The position numbers were made by a program, and so were the translations under genes. This document shows positions 6,145-11,690 of a DNA stretch of 11,690 nt, piece after piece. Position 1 is the stretch's first letter. Every line of letters starts with the position of its first letter. The DNA is taken from positions 1 through 11,690 of the forward strand of contig PABS01000098.1 in NCBI GenBank assembly GCA_002699325.1. Reading direction: 5' to 3'. The DNA comes from Ponticaulis sp. (GTDB taxonomy: Bacteria > Pseudomonadota > Alphaproteobacteria > Caulobacterales > Hyphomonadaceae). The notes beneath the pieces were generated by a model. The model was not told where the DNA came from. It saw nothing but the letters and a program-made list of their open reading frames with translations, and did no database searches.

Positions 6145-6807
6145 ATGGCCTTCACTTTCACGCTCGTCTATGCCGCGGCATCAATTTTTCTTTCTGCGCA
6201 GGATGCAGCAGACGACATCCGAGCTGAAGAAATCCGCAAGCTGCGGACCTGTCTCGAACTCGTTCAGGAAGATCCAGAAGCTGCTTATGAGATGAGCCTG
6301 AGCTGGCTTTACGAGGGCAATCGTCCCGGCGCACGCGAATGCAAGGCCACCGCACTCATCGCGCTAGAAGATTTTGAAGAAGGCGCATTGCAGCTCGAGG
6401 CGCTGGCCAACGCCCCGGATGGCGGCGAGCTGGAAGACAGAGCTCACTATCTGTCGCGCGCCGGAAATGCCTGGCTTCAGGCCGGCCTGCCAGAAGAAGC
6501 GATTATCGCCTTTGACAACGCCCTTACACTGTACAAAGAAAACTTCGATCTCTACAAATACCGCGCTCAGGCCTATCTGGCGCTGGGTGACTGGGACAAG
6601 GCCGAAGCCGATCTTGACCTCGCCCTTGGCAGCCAGCCGGGTGACATCAATGCCTGGCTGTATCGCGCACAAGCCAGACTGGGACAAAGACGTTATGATG
6701 ATGCTATGGATGATGTCGTGCAGGCCCGCGCCATCGATCCTGAGAACATTGACGCCCTTCTCCTGCGTGGACAGATCCGCGAAGAGAAACGGCTCGCTGA
6801 AGAGTAG
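6145..6807 (+). CDS. Tetratricopeptide repeat (TPR) protein, probably exported
   Basis: A 220-residue protein with three consecutive TPR units at about residues 101-134, 135-168 and 169-202. They show the usual W/L-G-A/Y-A-P spacing, for example AYLALGDWDKAEADLDLAL and IDPENIDALLLRGQ. TPRs are protein-protein interaction scaffolds. Residues 1-19 are hydrophobic and end in LSAQDA, consistent with a signal peptide or uncleaved anchor, although no basic residue precedes the hydrophobic stretch. The N-terminal part has two spaced cysteines (Cys36 in RTCLELV and Cys66 in ARECKA) in a pattern I associate with small alphaproteobacterial TPR proteins, and these could form a periplasmic disulfide. GGAG at 6135-6138, six bases before the ATG, supports the start. 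The next gene begins 4 bases after the stop, so the two are almost certainly one operon. The partner protein is unknown. Confidence 0.82.
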   Translation: MAFTFTLVYAAASIFLSAQDAADDIRAEEIRKLRTCLELVQEDPEAAYEMSLSWLYEGNRPGARECKATALIALEDFEEGALQLEALANAPDGGELEDRAHYLSRAGNAWLQAGLPEEAIIAFDNALTLYKENFDLYKYRAQAYLALGDWDKAEADLDLALGSQPGDINAWLYRAQARLGQRRYDDAMDDVVQARAIDPENIDALLLRGQIREEKRLAEE

Positions 6808-6811
6808 TTGA

Positions 6812-7249
6812 ATGCTGAAGAATACCCTTGCCCTGTTTGCCTCTACACTGGCTTTTGGCGCGCCTCTGGCCGTCGCAGCCGATGACGCTGAGCTGACAAC
6901 CTATACCTGTCGGCCTGAGGGTCTTGAGGCGATCGTGTCTGAAAAAGACAATCGCGTGTATGCCTTCGTGTTCTCGACCTGCAGCAATGTCGGATGCATG
7001 ACGCTGGGTCTCGACAAGCCGGAAGATGGCAAGCTCCAGATCAGCACCAATTATCTCGACGGCTCTACGGTTGATGTCTCAACAACGGCGCGCATGTCCG
7101 ATGATGGCATTCTGATCAACTCACCCATTCTGATCGGCCAGTTCGGCACCGAACTGACAACGCTCGTCGGGTTCGCCAATGATTTTCTGGATGCCTATAG
7201 CAATGGAAATCGCGACGCTCTGAGCTGCAATGAGCAGGTCAGCGACTAG
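6812..7249 (+). CDS. Small exported four-cysteine protein of unknown function
   Basis: 145 residues that I do not recognise as any family. A clear Sec signal peptide is visible: Lys3, hydrophobic 5-22, and AVA^AD giving likely cleavage after Ala22. The mature part of about 123 residues has four cysteines (in TYTC, FSTC, VGC and ALSC). An even number suggests one or two disulfide bonds in the periplasm. Alternating hydrophobic/polar stretches (RVYAFVFSTC, KLQISTNYL, STVDVSTTARM, GILINSPIL) suggest a mainly beta fold, and the C-terminal FANDFLDAYSNGNRDAL looks helical. The gene begins 4 bases after the TPR gene stop with only a weak GAAGAG before it, so translational coupling to that gene is likely. 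Its last 4 bases overlap the 3' end of convergent queG. Confidence 0.75.
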   Translation: MLKNTLALFASTLAFGAPLAVAADDAELTTYTCRPEGLEAIVSEKDNRVYAFVFSTCSNVGCMTLGLDKPEDGKLQISTNYLDGSTVDVSTTARMSDDGILINSPILIGQFGTELTTLVGFANDFLDAYSNGNRDALSCNEQVSD

Positions 7250-8367
7250 GCCGACTCTGTCCTGTCCCATTCGCGCTGAACCTCACCGTCAGCCTCCTCG
7301 GTCTGGCGTCGCTCACGCTCCTGCGTAAAGCGTTCCGGCGAAAGCCGTCTCAACGCCCAGACGGCCGCCCCCCGCACCACAGCCATCTCGTCGTCCAGCC
7401 GGTCAACGACATGAGGCAGCAAGCTCTGGTCATCCGAATTGCCAATCGCGATCAGTACATTGCGGACAAATCTGTGCCGTTTGATCCGCTTGATCGGAGA
7501 GCCTGAATAGGCCTGCCGGAAGGCCTCATCATCAAGTCCCACCAGGTCTGAAAGCTCAGGCGCCGCTGTCATATCCGACGCGGCGAATTTGGCTTCAGAA
7601 GCCTGGCTGGCAAACTTGTTCCAGGGGCAGACAGCAAGACAGTCATCACAGCCATAGATGCGATTACCCATGGCGGCGCGAAACTCCACCGGAATAGGCC
7701 CGTCATGCTCAATCGTGAGATAGGAAATACACCGCCGTGCATCGAGCTTATAGGGCGCGGGAAAAGCGCGGGTCGGACAGATATCGAGACAGGCCCGGCA
7801 TGAGCCGCAATGGTCCACCTCGCTCTGGTCGGGCTCCAGCTCGGCCGTCGTCAGCATCACCCCCAAAAAGAGCCAAGACCCGAACTCCCGGCTGACCAGA
7901 TTGGTATGTTTGCCCTGCCAGCCAACACCGGCCTGCCCGGCCAGCGGCTTCTCCATCAGCGGCGCTGTATCGACGAACACCTTGACCTCTTCGCCCGTCG
8001 CTTCAGCAAAGGCGCGTGCGAACCGTTTGAGCCGCTTCTTCAGAACGTCGTGATAGTCTTTGCCTTTGGCATAGACAGAGATTGCAGCCTGGCTTTTCTG
8101 CTCAAGAACAGAGAGCGGATCATGATCGGGGCCGTAATTCAGCCCCAGCACAACCGCTGAGCGGGCACCTTCCCACATGGCGCGCGGATGCACGCGCCGC
8201 TCCAGCGTCTCCTCCATCCAGCCCATCTGACCGTGATAACCAGAGGACACAAATTCGCGCAGGCGGTCAGATGCAGCCCAGGCTTCGGCGACCGAGGTCA
8301 CGCGGCAGACATCAAATCCGGTTTCAACCGCCAGAGTGTTGAGGTTCTCAGAAGTCCAGGTCGGCAT
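7246..8367 (-). CDS. queG: Epoxyqueuosine reductase QueG
   Basis: Catalyses the last step of queuosine synthesis, the cobalamin-dependent reduction of epoxyqueuosine to queuosine in the wobble position of GUN tRNAs (cytoplasm). With the chosen start it is 373 residues, normal for the family. Seen: the N-terminal cobalamin-binding domain with FVDTAPLMEK (Asp133 corresponds to the proposed catalytic acid) and GWQGKHTNLVSREFGSWLFLG; two [4Fe-4S] motifs, CGSCRACLDICP (Cys187, 190, 193, 197) and CDDCLAVCPW (Cys240, 243, 247); and a C-terminal HEAT-like tail (about 300-345) that contacts tRNA in known structures. The ATG at 8367 is preferred. The frame extends to a TTG at 8394 without a Shine-Dalgarno sequence. 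Either start overlaps the end of the upstream GST gene (20 or 47 bases), so the two genes are co-transcribed and probably translationally coupled. Confidence 0.95.
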   Translation of the reverse strand: MPTWTSENLNTLAVETGFDVCRVTSVAEAWAASDRLREFVSSGYHGQMGWMEETLERRVHPRAMWEGARSAVVLGLNYGPDHDPLSVLEQKSQAAISVYAKGKDYHDVLKKRLKRFARAFAEATGEEVKVFVDTAPLMEKPLAGQAGVGWQGKHTNLVSREFGSWLFLGVMLTTAELEPDQSEVDHCGSCRACLDICPTRAFPAPYKLDARRCISYLTIEHDGPIPVEFRAAMGNRIYGCDDCLAVCPWNKFASQASEAKFAASDMTAAPELSDLVGLDDEAFRQAYSGSPIKRIKRHRFVRNVLIAIGNSDDQSLLPHVVDRLDDEMAVVRGAAVWALRRLSPERFTQERERRQTEEADGEVQREWDRTESA

Positions 8368-9025
8368 ACTGCGGTGAGGGTTTGGTACCCACAATGCTGT
8401 CTTTCAGGAGATCGCGAAAACACGGGCGCGATTTCACCCGCGCATACCAGTCGCGAAGGTCTGGCACATTATCCCAGCTGACATCCCCGAAATAGTCGAG
8501 CGCAGAGAGGTTTGCCGCTGCAGCAAGGTCCGCCACGGTCAGCACACGTCCTGTCAGATAGGAATGTTGTTCACACAAAGCGTTCAGATAGGTCAGCACA
8601 CCCCGAAGAGAGTGTGCGCCCCGGCGCAGAAGCGTCGAGTCCGGTACATTCGTGCGCTGCACGGCCTGGGCAATCCGCTCAGCGAGAATCGAACCGTTGA
8701 TCTCTGCTTCGAAACGGTTCTCCACCCAGCGCCATAATCGCCGCGCCTCGGCGCGTTCTGGTGCGAGCGAAGGCAGAACCCGGATGTCCGGATATTGTTC
8801 TTCGAGGAACTCAATAATCGCATGTGTGTGATTGGCCACAACACGACCGTGCTGCCCCTGATCGATCAGAACAGGCCCGACCGGATTGGCATACAGCCGC
8901 TTCACCTCTTCCACCGGTTTCCACGGCGGAGACGTGACCAGATCAAATTCAAGCTTTTTTTCGGCCAGCACCAGCCGCACCAGTCGGCTGGCCGGATCGA
9001 GAGGCCAGTGAAATAGTTTGCGCAT
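8348..9025 (-). CDS. Glutathione S-transferase family protein
   Basis: 225 residues, a normal length for a cytosolic GST. The N-terminal thioredoxin-like domain (about 1-80) begins MRKLFHWPLDPASRLVRLVLAEK and has a Pro-containing turn NPVGPVLID (Pro51, the probable cis-Pro). The all-helical C-terminal domain (about 88-225) includes the N-capping segment LTVADLAAA (Thr163...Asp166). The glutathione-binding Glu/Ser-x-AI motif of most GSTs reads NHTHAIIEFLEE here, with Asn-His-Thr in place of Glu-Ser, so its glutathione binding may be unusual. The substrate is unknown. A GST gene directly upstream of queG recurs in alphaproteobacteria as far as I recall, and here the two reading frames overlap by 20 bases. 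Whether the GST takes part in queuosine reduction or cobalamin handling is not known. Confidence 0.9.
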   Translation of the reverse strand: MRKLFHWPLDPASRLVRLVLAEKKLEFDLVTSPPWKPVEEVKRLYANPVGPVLIDQGQHGRVVANHTHAIIEFLEEQYPDIRVLPSLAPERAEARRLWRWVENRFEAEINGSILAERIAQAVQRTNVPDSTLLRRGAHSLRGVLTYLNALCEQHSYLTGRVLTVADLAAAANLSALDYFGDVSWDNVPDLRDWYARVKSRPCFRDLLKDSIVGTKPSPQYADLDF

Positions 9026-9077
9026 GGGCTGGGGTCTATCGCTTATCCATCACCTGAAGGACATGGTAACACGTGGA

Positions 9078-9105
9078 AGTATATAAAGGGTAAGTGATTG
9101 GTTAA
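9078..9105 (-). promoter_or_regulatory. Candidate promoter of the GST-queG operon
   Basis: On the minus strand TTAACC (9100-9105) and TATACT (9078-9083) are 16 bases apart. The -10 box differs from TATAAT at one position, and the resulting 5' leader would be about 45 bases. The -35 box lies inside the ATTGG-N7-CCAAT dyad, so a protein bound there would compete with RNA polymerase. Confidence 0.35.
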
Positions 9106-9113
9106 CGGCCAAT
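9097..9113. promoter_or_regulatory. Dyad ATTGG-N7-CCAAT, possible LysR-type binding site
   Basis: A perfect 5-bp inverted repeat with a T-N11-A core, the general pattern bound by LysR-type regulators. It overlaps the predicted -35 box of the GST promoter and shares bases with an adjacent CCAATTGG palindrome (9109-9116). No regulator gene is in the window, so this rests on pattern alone. Confidence 0.25.
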
Positions 9114-9252
9114 TGGACGTCAGTCCATGGTTCCAGCGCATTGCGTGCAGGCAATCCCTTGCCAGATGCTGATTCTTCCCCGAAACGCATGTCAGAACAG
9201 TTTAAGTCGCATAGACCGAAACTGAAACACGAACCAGCGGCAGGCATGGATC

Positions 9253-10485
9253 ATGACACATCATGTCGAAAAGGCGATTGTCATCGGCGCCGGAGTTGTC
9301 GGCGTGGCGACTGCCTACGCGCTGGCCCGGCGTGGTGTGGCGGTTACAATAGTTGATGCACGCGAAAACGCTGGCCTGGGTACGTCCTTCGCCAATGGTG
9401 GCCAGCTCAGCTATCTCTATACCGGTCCCTTGGCGAACCATCGTGTGCGCGGAGAATTGCTTCAGCTTGCGCTTGGCCTGAAGCCGGAATTCCGCATTCG
9501 TCTGCACACCGATCCCGATTTCATTCGCTGGATACTGTCCTTCCTGCGTAACTGCACGCGCGACCGATACATTCGTAACAATCAGGCGGCGCTTGAGGTC
9601 ACTCTGGAATCCCGGCTGGCCATGCTCAACCTGCTCCAGAAACATGAGCTGGATTTCGACTATCAGGTCCGAGGGAAGCTTCAGCTCCTCTATTCCAAAA
9701 AGGCTGTCAGCGCCGTGGAAGAGAATTTCACGCTAAAGAATATGTCTGACGAAGACATGCGCCTGATCAGCTATGAAGAGGCCACGAAGCTTGAGCCAGC
9801 GCTCGGCTATGCAGCTGACAAGCCGATGAAAGCCCTGTTCACTCCGGGGGAAGCCGTTGGCAATGCAAGTAGATTTGCGCAGGAACTCCTGAAGCTGCTG
9901 GTCAATGAGTATGGCGTGGAAACCTTTTTTGGGGAGCGGGTCGTTCATGCAGCGCTGCATTCATCGGGGGCGGACATTCGCCTCGCCGATGGACGACGTC
10001 TGGACACTGACCTCCTGGCGCTATGTACGGGCGCGGATCGTCAACTCCTGAAGGAGCTGAAACTGGACCTGCCCGTCTATCCCATGAAAGGTTATTCGAT
10101 CACGGCGCCGCTTGGCGATCATCCGCCAGAGATCAGCCTGACAGATTCAAAACGCCGCCTGGTCTTCTCCAAGCTGGGCAATGAAATGCGCATTGCCGGT
10201 ATGGCCGATATCGGCTGGACGCATGAAGAGCCCGACAAAGGGCGCCTGCGCACCCTCGTGAACGCCGCGATTGAATCCATGCCAGAAGCCGCATCTTATG
10301 AGCGCGCAACAAACTTCTGGGCAGGCCTGCGCCCAATGACACCGGATTCGGTCCCGCGCATGGGCCATCCGCACCCTGCCCTGATCTACAATGTCGGCCA
10401 CGGCATGCTTGGCTGGACCATGGCCATGGGCTCAGGCGAACGAGTTGCGGGCTATCTGAAAGGCCAGATCGAGGAAGAAGACTAA
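9253..10485 (+). CDS. DadA-like D-amino-acid dehydrogenase (FAD-dependent oxidoreductase)
   Basis: 410 residues of the DAO/DadA flavoprotein family, which oxidatively deaminate D-amino acids to 2-oxo acids and ammonia and pass electrons to the respiratory chain at the inner membrane face. Seen: the FAD-binding GAGVVG (residues 12-17) within AIVIGAGVVGVATAYAL; the acidic end of the second strand (VDARENAG); the family segment SFANGGQLSYLY (48-53 core; DadA usually has NAGQ or NGGQ); VYPMKGYSIT; IAGMADIG; FWAGLRPMTPDSVPRMG (about 355-371), which carries the conserved substrate-binding Arg360; and NVGHGMLGWTMAMGSG (380-395), which closes the FAD site. E. coli DadA is about 430 residues. No alanine racemase (dadX) gene is adjacent, so the substrate could be D-alanine, another D-amino acid or an imino acid such as hydroxyproline. 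The start at 9253 fits the family N-terminus. It ends 3 bases from convergent hslO. Confidence 0.9.
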   Translation: MTHHVEKAIVIGAGVVGVATAYALARRGVAVTIVDARENAGLGTSFANGGQLSYLYTGPLANHRVRGELLQLALGLKPEFRIRLHTDPDFIRWILSFLRNCTRDRYIRNNQAALEVTLESRLAMLNLLQKHELDFDYQVRGKLQLLYSKKAVSAVEENFTLKNMSDEDMRLISYEEATKLEPALGYAADKPMKALFTPGEAVGNASRFAQELLKLLVNEYGVETFFGERVVHAALHSSGADIRLADGRRLDTDLLALCTGADRQLLKELKLDLPVYPMKGYSITAPLGDHPPEISLTDSKRRLVFSKLGNEMRIAGMADIGWTHEEPDKGRLRTLVNAAIESMPEAASYERATNFWAGLRPMTPDSVPRMGHPHPALIYNVGHGMLGWTMAMGSGERVAGYLKGQIEEED

Positions 10486-10488
10486 GGC

Positions 10489-11451
10489 CTAGTGCTCGGT
10501 GACGTTGATCACATCCTTCAACGGGATGTCGTATTCACGTCCGCAGAACTGGCAGTCGGCGTTGAGGTGATCTGAGCCTTCTTCCTCAGCAAGCTCGATC
10601 AACTCATCATCCGGCATGTTCTTCAGCGTCGCTTCCAGCCGTTCTCGTGAACAGGTGCATTCATCACGTATCGCGGCGGGCGCTTCAAACCGCACGCCTT
10701 CTTCATGGAACAGCCGGTAAAGCACGCGACCCAGCGAGAGGTCCTGATCCAGAAGCTCTGCATCCGTTACACTCTGGAAGAGAATACTGGCCGTATTCCA
10801 GTCATCTTCAGTGTCACCGCGATTTTCATCACCAGCAATTTTCTGAACCAACGCGCCGCCAGCGTACCAGACGGGCCGCTCACCGGCTTTCTGAAGCTGA
10901 CCAACCGCCAGCCGAATGCGCGTTGGCACCTGCTCAGACTGCTCGAAATAGTGCTCTGCGCATTCCGCCAGCGTCGTCCCATCCAGTGGCACAATACCCT
11001 GATAGGGCTGCACATACGGATTGTCCTGAATAATGGTGATCGCCAGCGCACCGCCGCCGATGGCCTGGCGCGGATGGGGCAGGTCGCCCTTATTCACGCG
11101 GTCCAGACGGTCCCACTTCTCCTGATCGAACTTCATCATGCCGCGCAGCGCGCCATTGGTATGGCATTCTGCGACCATCATGCTCACGGGGCCATCGCCC
11201 TCAGCCTGCACGGCCACGCGGCCATCCACCTTGAGAGACGCGCCAATCAGGACAGCCAGCGTCAAGGCCTCACCCAGCAGACGCGCGGCCTCCTGAGGAT
11301 AGTCATGACGCGCCAGGATGGAGCCGACCGTGTCACCATCAAGACGCGTGATGCGTCCGCGAATGGGTTTGCCGTCTATCTGGAATGCCGCAACGGAATT
11401 GAGACCTGTGCCGAGTTCGTCAGCGAGCTGTGTCAGTTTGCCAGACACCAT
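10489..11451 (-). CDS. hslO: Hsp33 redox-regulated molecular chaperone HslO
   Basis: A cytoplasmic holdase chaperone that is switched on by oxidative unfolding. 320 residues, slightly longer than E. coli Hsp33 (about 292), mainly through an acidic insertion near [11 protein letters not shown]. Seen: the N-terminal core with [23 protein letters not shown] and the conserved GGGALAITI and PYQGIVPL segments; the helical linker; and the C-terminal redox switch with all four zinc-binding cysteines in CxC-x32-CxxC order (CTC at Cys265 and Cys267, CQFC at Cys300 and Cys303). With the full cysteine set it should respond to peroxide or bleach in the usual way. The ATG at 11451 lies inside the 3' end of argF (19-base overlap), and no strong Shine-Dalgarno sequence precedes it. 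That implies translational coupling in an argF-hslO operon, an arrangement seen in other alphaproteobacteria. Confidence 0.96.
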   Translation of the reverse strand: MVSGKLTQLADELGTGLNSVAAFQIDGKPIRGRITRLDGDTVGSILARHDYPQEAARLLGEALTLAVLIGASLKVDGRVAVQAEGDGPVSMMVAECHTNGALRGMMKFDQEKWDRLDRVNKGDLPHPRQAIGGGALAITIIQDNPYVQPYQGIVPLDGTTLAECAEHYFEQSEQVPTRIRLAVGQLQKAGERPVWYAGGALVQKIAGDENRGDTEDDWNTASILFQSVTDAELLDQDLSLGRVLYRLFHEEGVRFEAPAAIRDECTCSRERLEATLKNMPDDELIELAEEEGSDHLNADCQFCGREYDIPLKDVINVTEH

Positions 11452-11690
11452 TTGAGAATTGCTTTCTGTGCGTGGAGGCGATTTTCAGCCTCATCAAAAA
11501 CAGCTGATTGCGGCCCGTCGATGACACTTGCAGTCACCTCCTCGCCGCGGTGCGCAGGCAGACAGTGAAGGAATATGGCTCCACCGTTCGCCTTTGCCAT
11601 CAGATTGTCATCCACCATGAAGCCTGCAAGGTCTGACAGCCGTTTTTCCGCATCTTTGTCCCCCATAGAAACAAAGGTGTCCGCCACGAC
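11433..11690 (-). CDS. argF: Ornithine carbamoyltransferase ArgF, C-terminal fragment (cut by window edge)
   Basis: Only the last 85 residues are in the window. The frame runs open through 11690 and begins beyond the right edge; the GTG near 11687 is internal (…[13 protein letters not shown]…). The enzyme makes citrulline from ornithine and carbamoyl phosphate in arginine synthesis. Diagnostic C-terminal features are [10 protein letters not shown] (ornithine-side SMG loop), [13 protein letters not shown], with the ornithine-binding Cys of HCLP, and [20 protein letters not shown]. The stop codon lies 16 bases inside hslO, so the pair is co-transcribed. Confidence 0.95.
   Translation of the reverse strand, partial: VVADTFVSMGDKDAEKRLSDLAGFMVDDNLMAKANGGAIFLHCLPAHRGEEVTASVIDGPQSAVFDEAENRLHAQKAILKWCLAN

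Larger units (their letters stand above)
9026..9252. promoter_or_regulatory. Divergent intergenic region between the GST gene and the DadA-like gene
   Basis: 227 bases without a credible gene. It is locally AT-richer and holds a candidate leftward promoter for the GST gene (9078-9105) and three short dyads: ATTGG-N7-CCAAT (9097-9113), TGGAC-N4-GTCCA (9114-9127) and ATTGC-N6-GCAAT (9140-9155). I could not find a convincing rightward promoter for the dehydrogenase, nor a strong Shine-Dalgarno sequence before its ATG. Confidence 0.5.

Noticed and set aside
9050..9247. Minus-strand frame of 65 codons in the GST/dehydrogenase gap
   Set aside because: No ribosome binding site, no family resemblance, and it overlaps the dyads and the predicted promoter of the region.
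10705..11568. Plus-strand open frame of 287 codons opposite hslO and argF
   Set aside because: Both minus-strand genes carry diagnostic motifs (CxC/CxxC and [10 protein letters not shown]). The plus-strand product looks like translated antisense and crosses two real genes.
1..11690. Mobile elements, CRISPR arrays, tRNA or rRNA genes, prophage or integron signals
   Set aside because: No transposase or integrase motifs, no regularly spaced repeats, no tRNA-like cloverleaf that I could recognise, and no abrupt change in coding style along the window.

Overview
The window looks like an ordinary chromosomal segment of an alphaproteobacterium, most likely Hyphomonadaceae or a close relative (Caulobacterales/Maricaulales side). 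This rests on the moderately high GC, the argF-hslO gene pair, a glutathione transferase (GST) gene directly upstream of and overlapping queG, and the protein sequence style. The assignment is inference, since there is no rRNA or other marker gene. I see no mobile element, CRISPR array, tRNA or rRNA. Coding density is very high, and no gap without a gene exceeds about 230 bases.

Layout. Bases 2-2542 hold the C-terminal four fifths of an RND efflux pump permease that begins before the window. A secreted M13 zinc metallopeptidase lipoprotein follows (2604-4760) and ends in a textbook intrinsic terminator (4786-4814). On the minus strand lie a small YjhX/TopAI-family toxin gene (4818-5072) and, upstream of it, a YeeZ-like atypical SDR oxidoreductase (5243-6094). 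The 170 bases between them hold an 8-codon leader ORF with a good ribosome binding site, a strong hairpin starting one base after its stop codon, and a 12-base perfect palindrome just before the toxin start. Divergent from the SDR gene is a two-gene unit for exported proteins: a TPR protein (6145-6807) and a small four-cysteine protein of unknown function (6812-7249). Convergent to these is a minus-strand pair, GST then queG (8348-9025 and 7246-8367). A 227-base divergent regulatory region with several dyads separates the GST gene from a DadA-like D-amino-acid dehydrogenase (9253-10485). The window closes with minus-strand hslO (Hsp33, 10489-11451), overlapped by the 3' end of argF (11433-11690), which runs off the right edge.

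How the genes work together. Most are housekeeping or envelope/stress genes without one shared pathway: multidrug efflux, periplasmic proteolysis, tRNA queuosine synthesis (queG), redox chaperone (hslO), arginine synthesis (argF) and D-amino-acid oxidation. The part most worth a second look is the yjhX locus. It appears to be a solitary topoisomerase-I-inhibitor-type toxin with no neighbouring YjhQ-type acetyltransferase antitoxin. Its upstream region resembles a leader-peptide-controlled switch, recalling the toiL leader ORF of E. coli topAI but with no obvious sequence relation to it.
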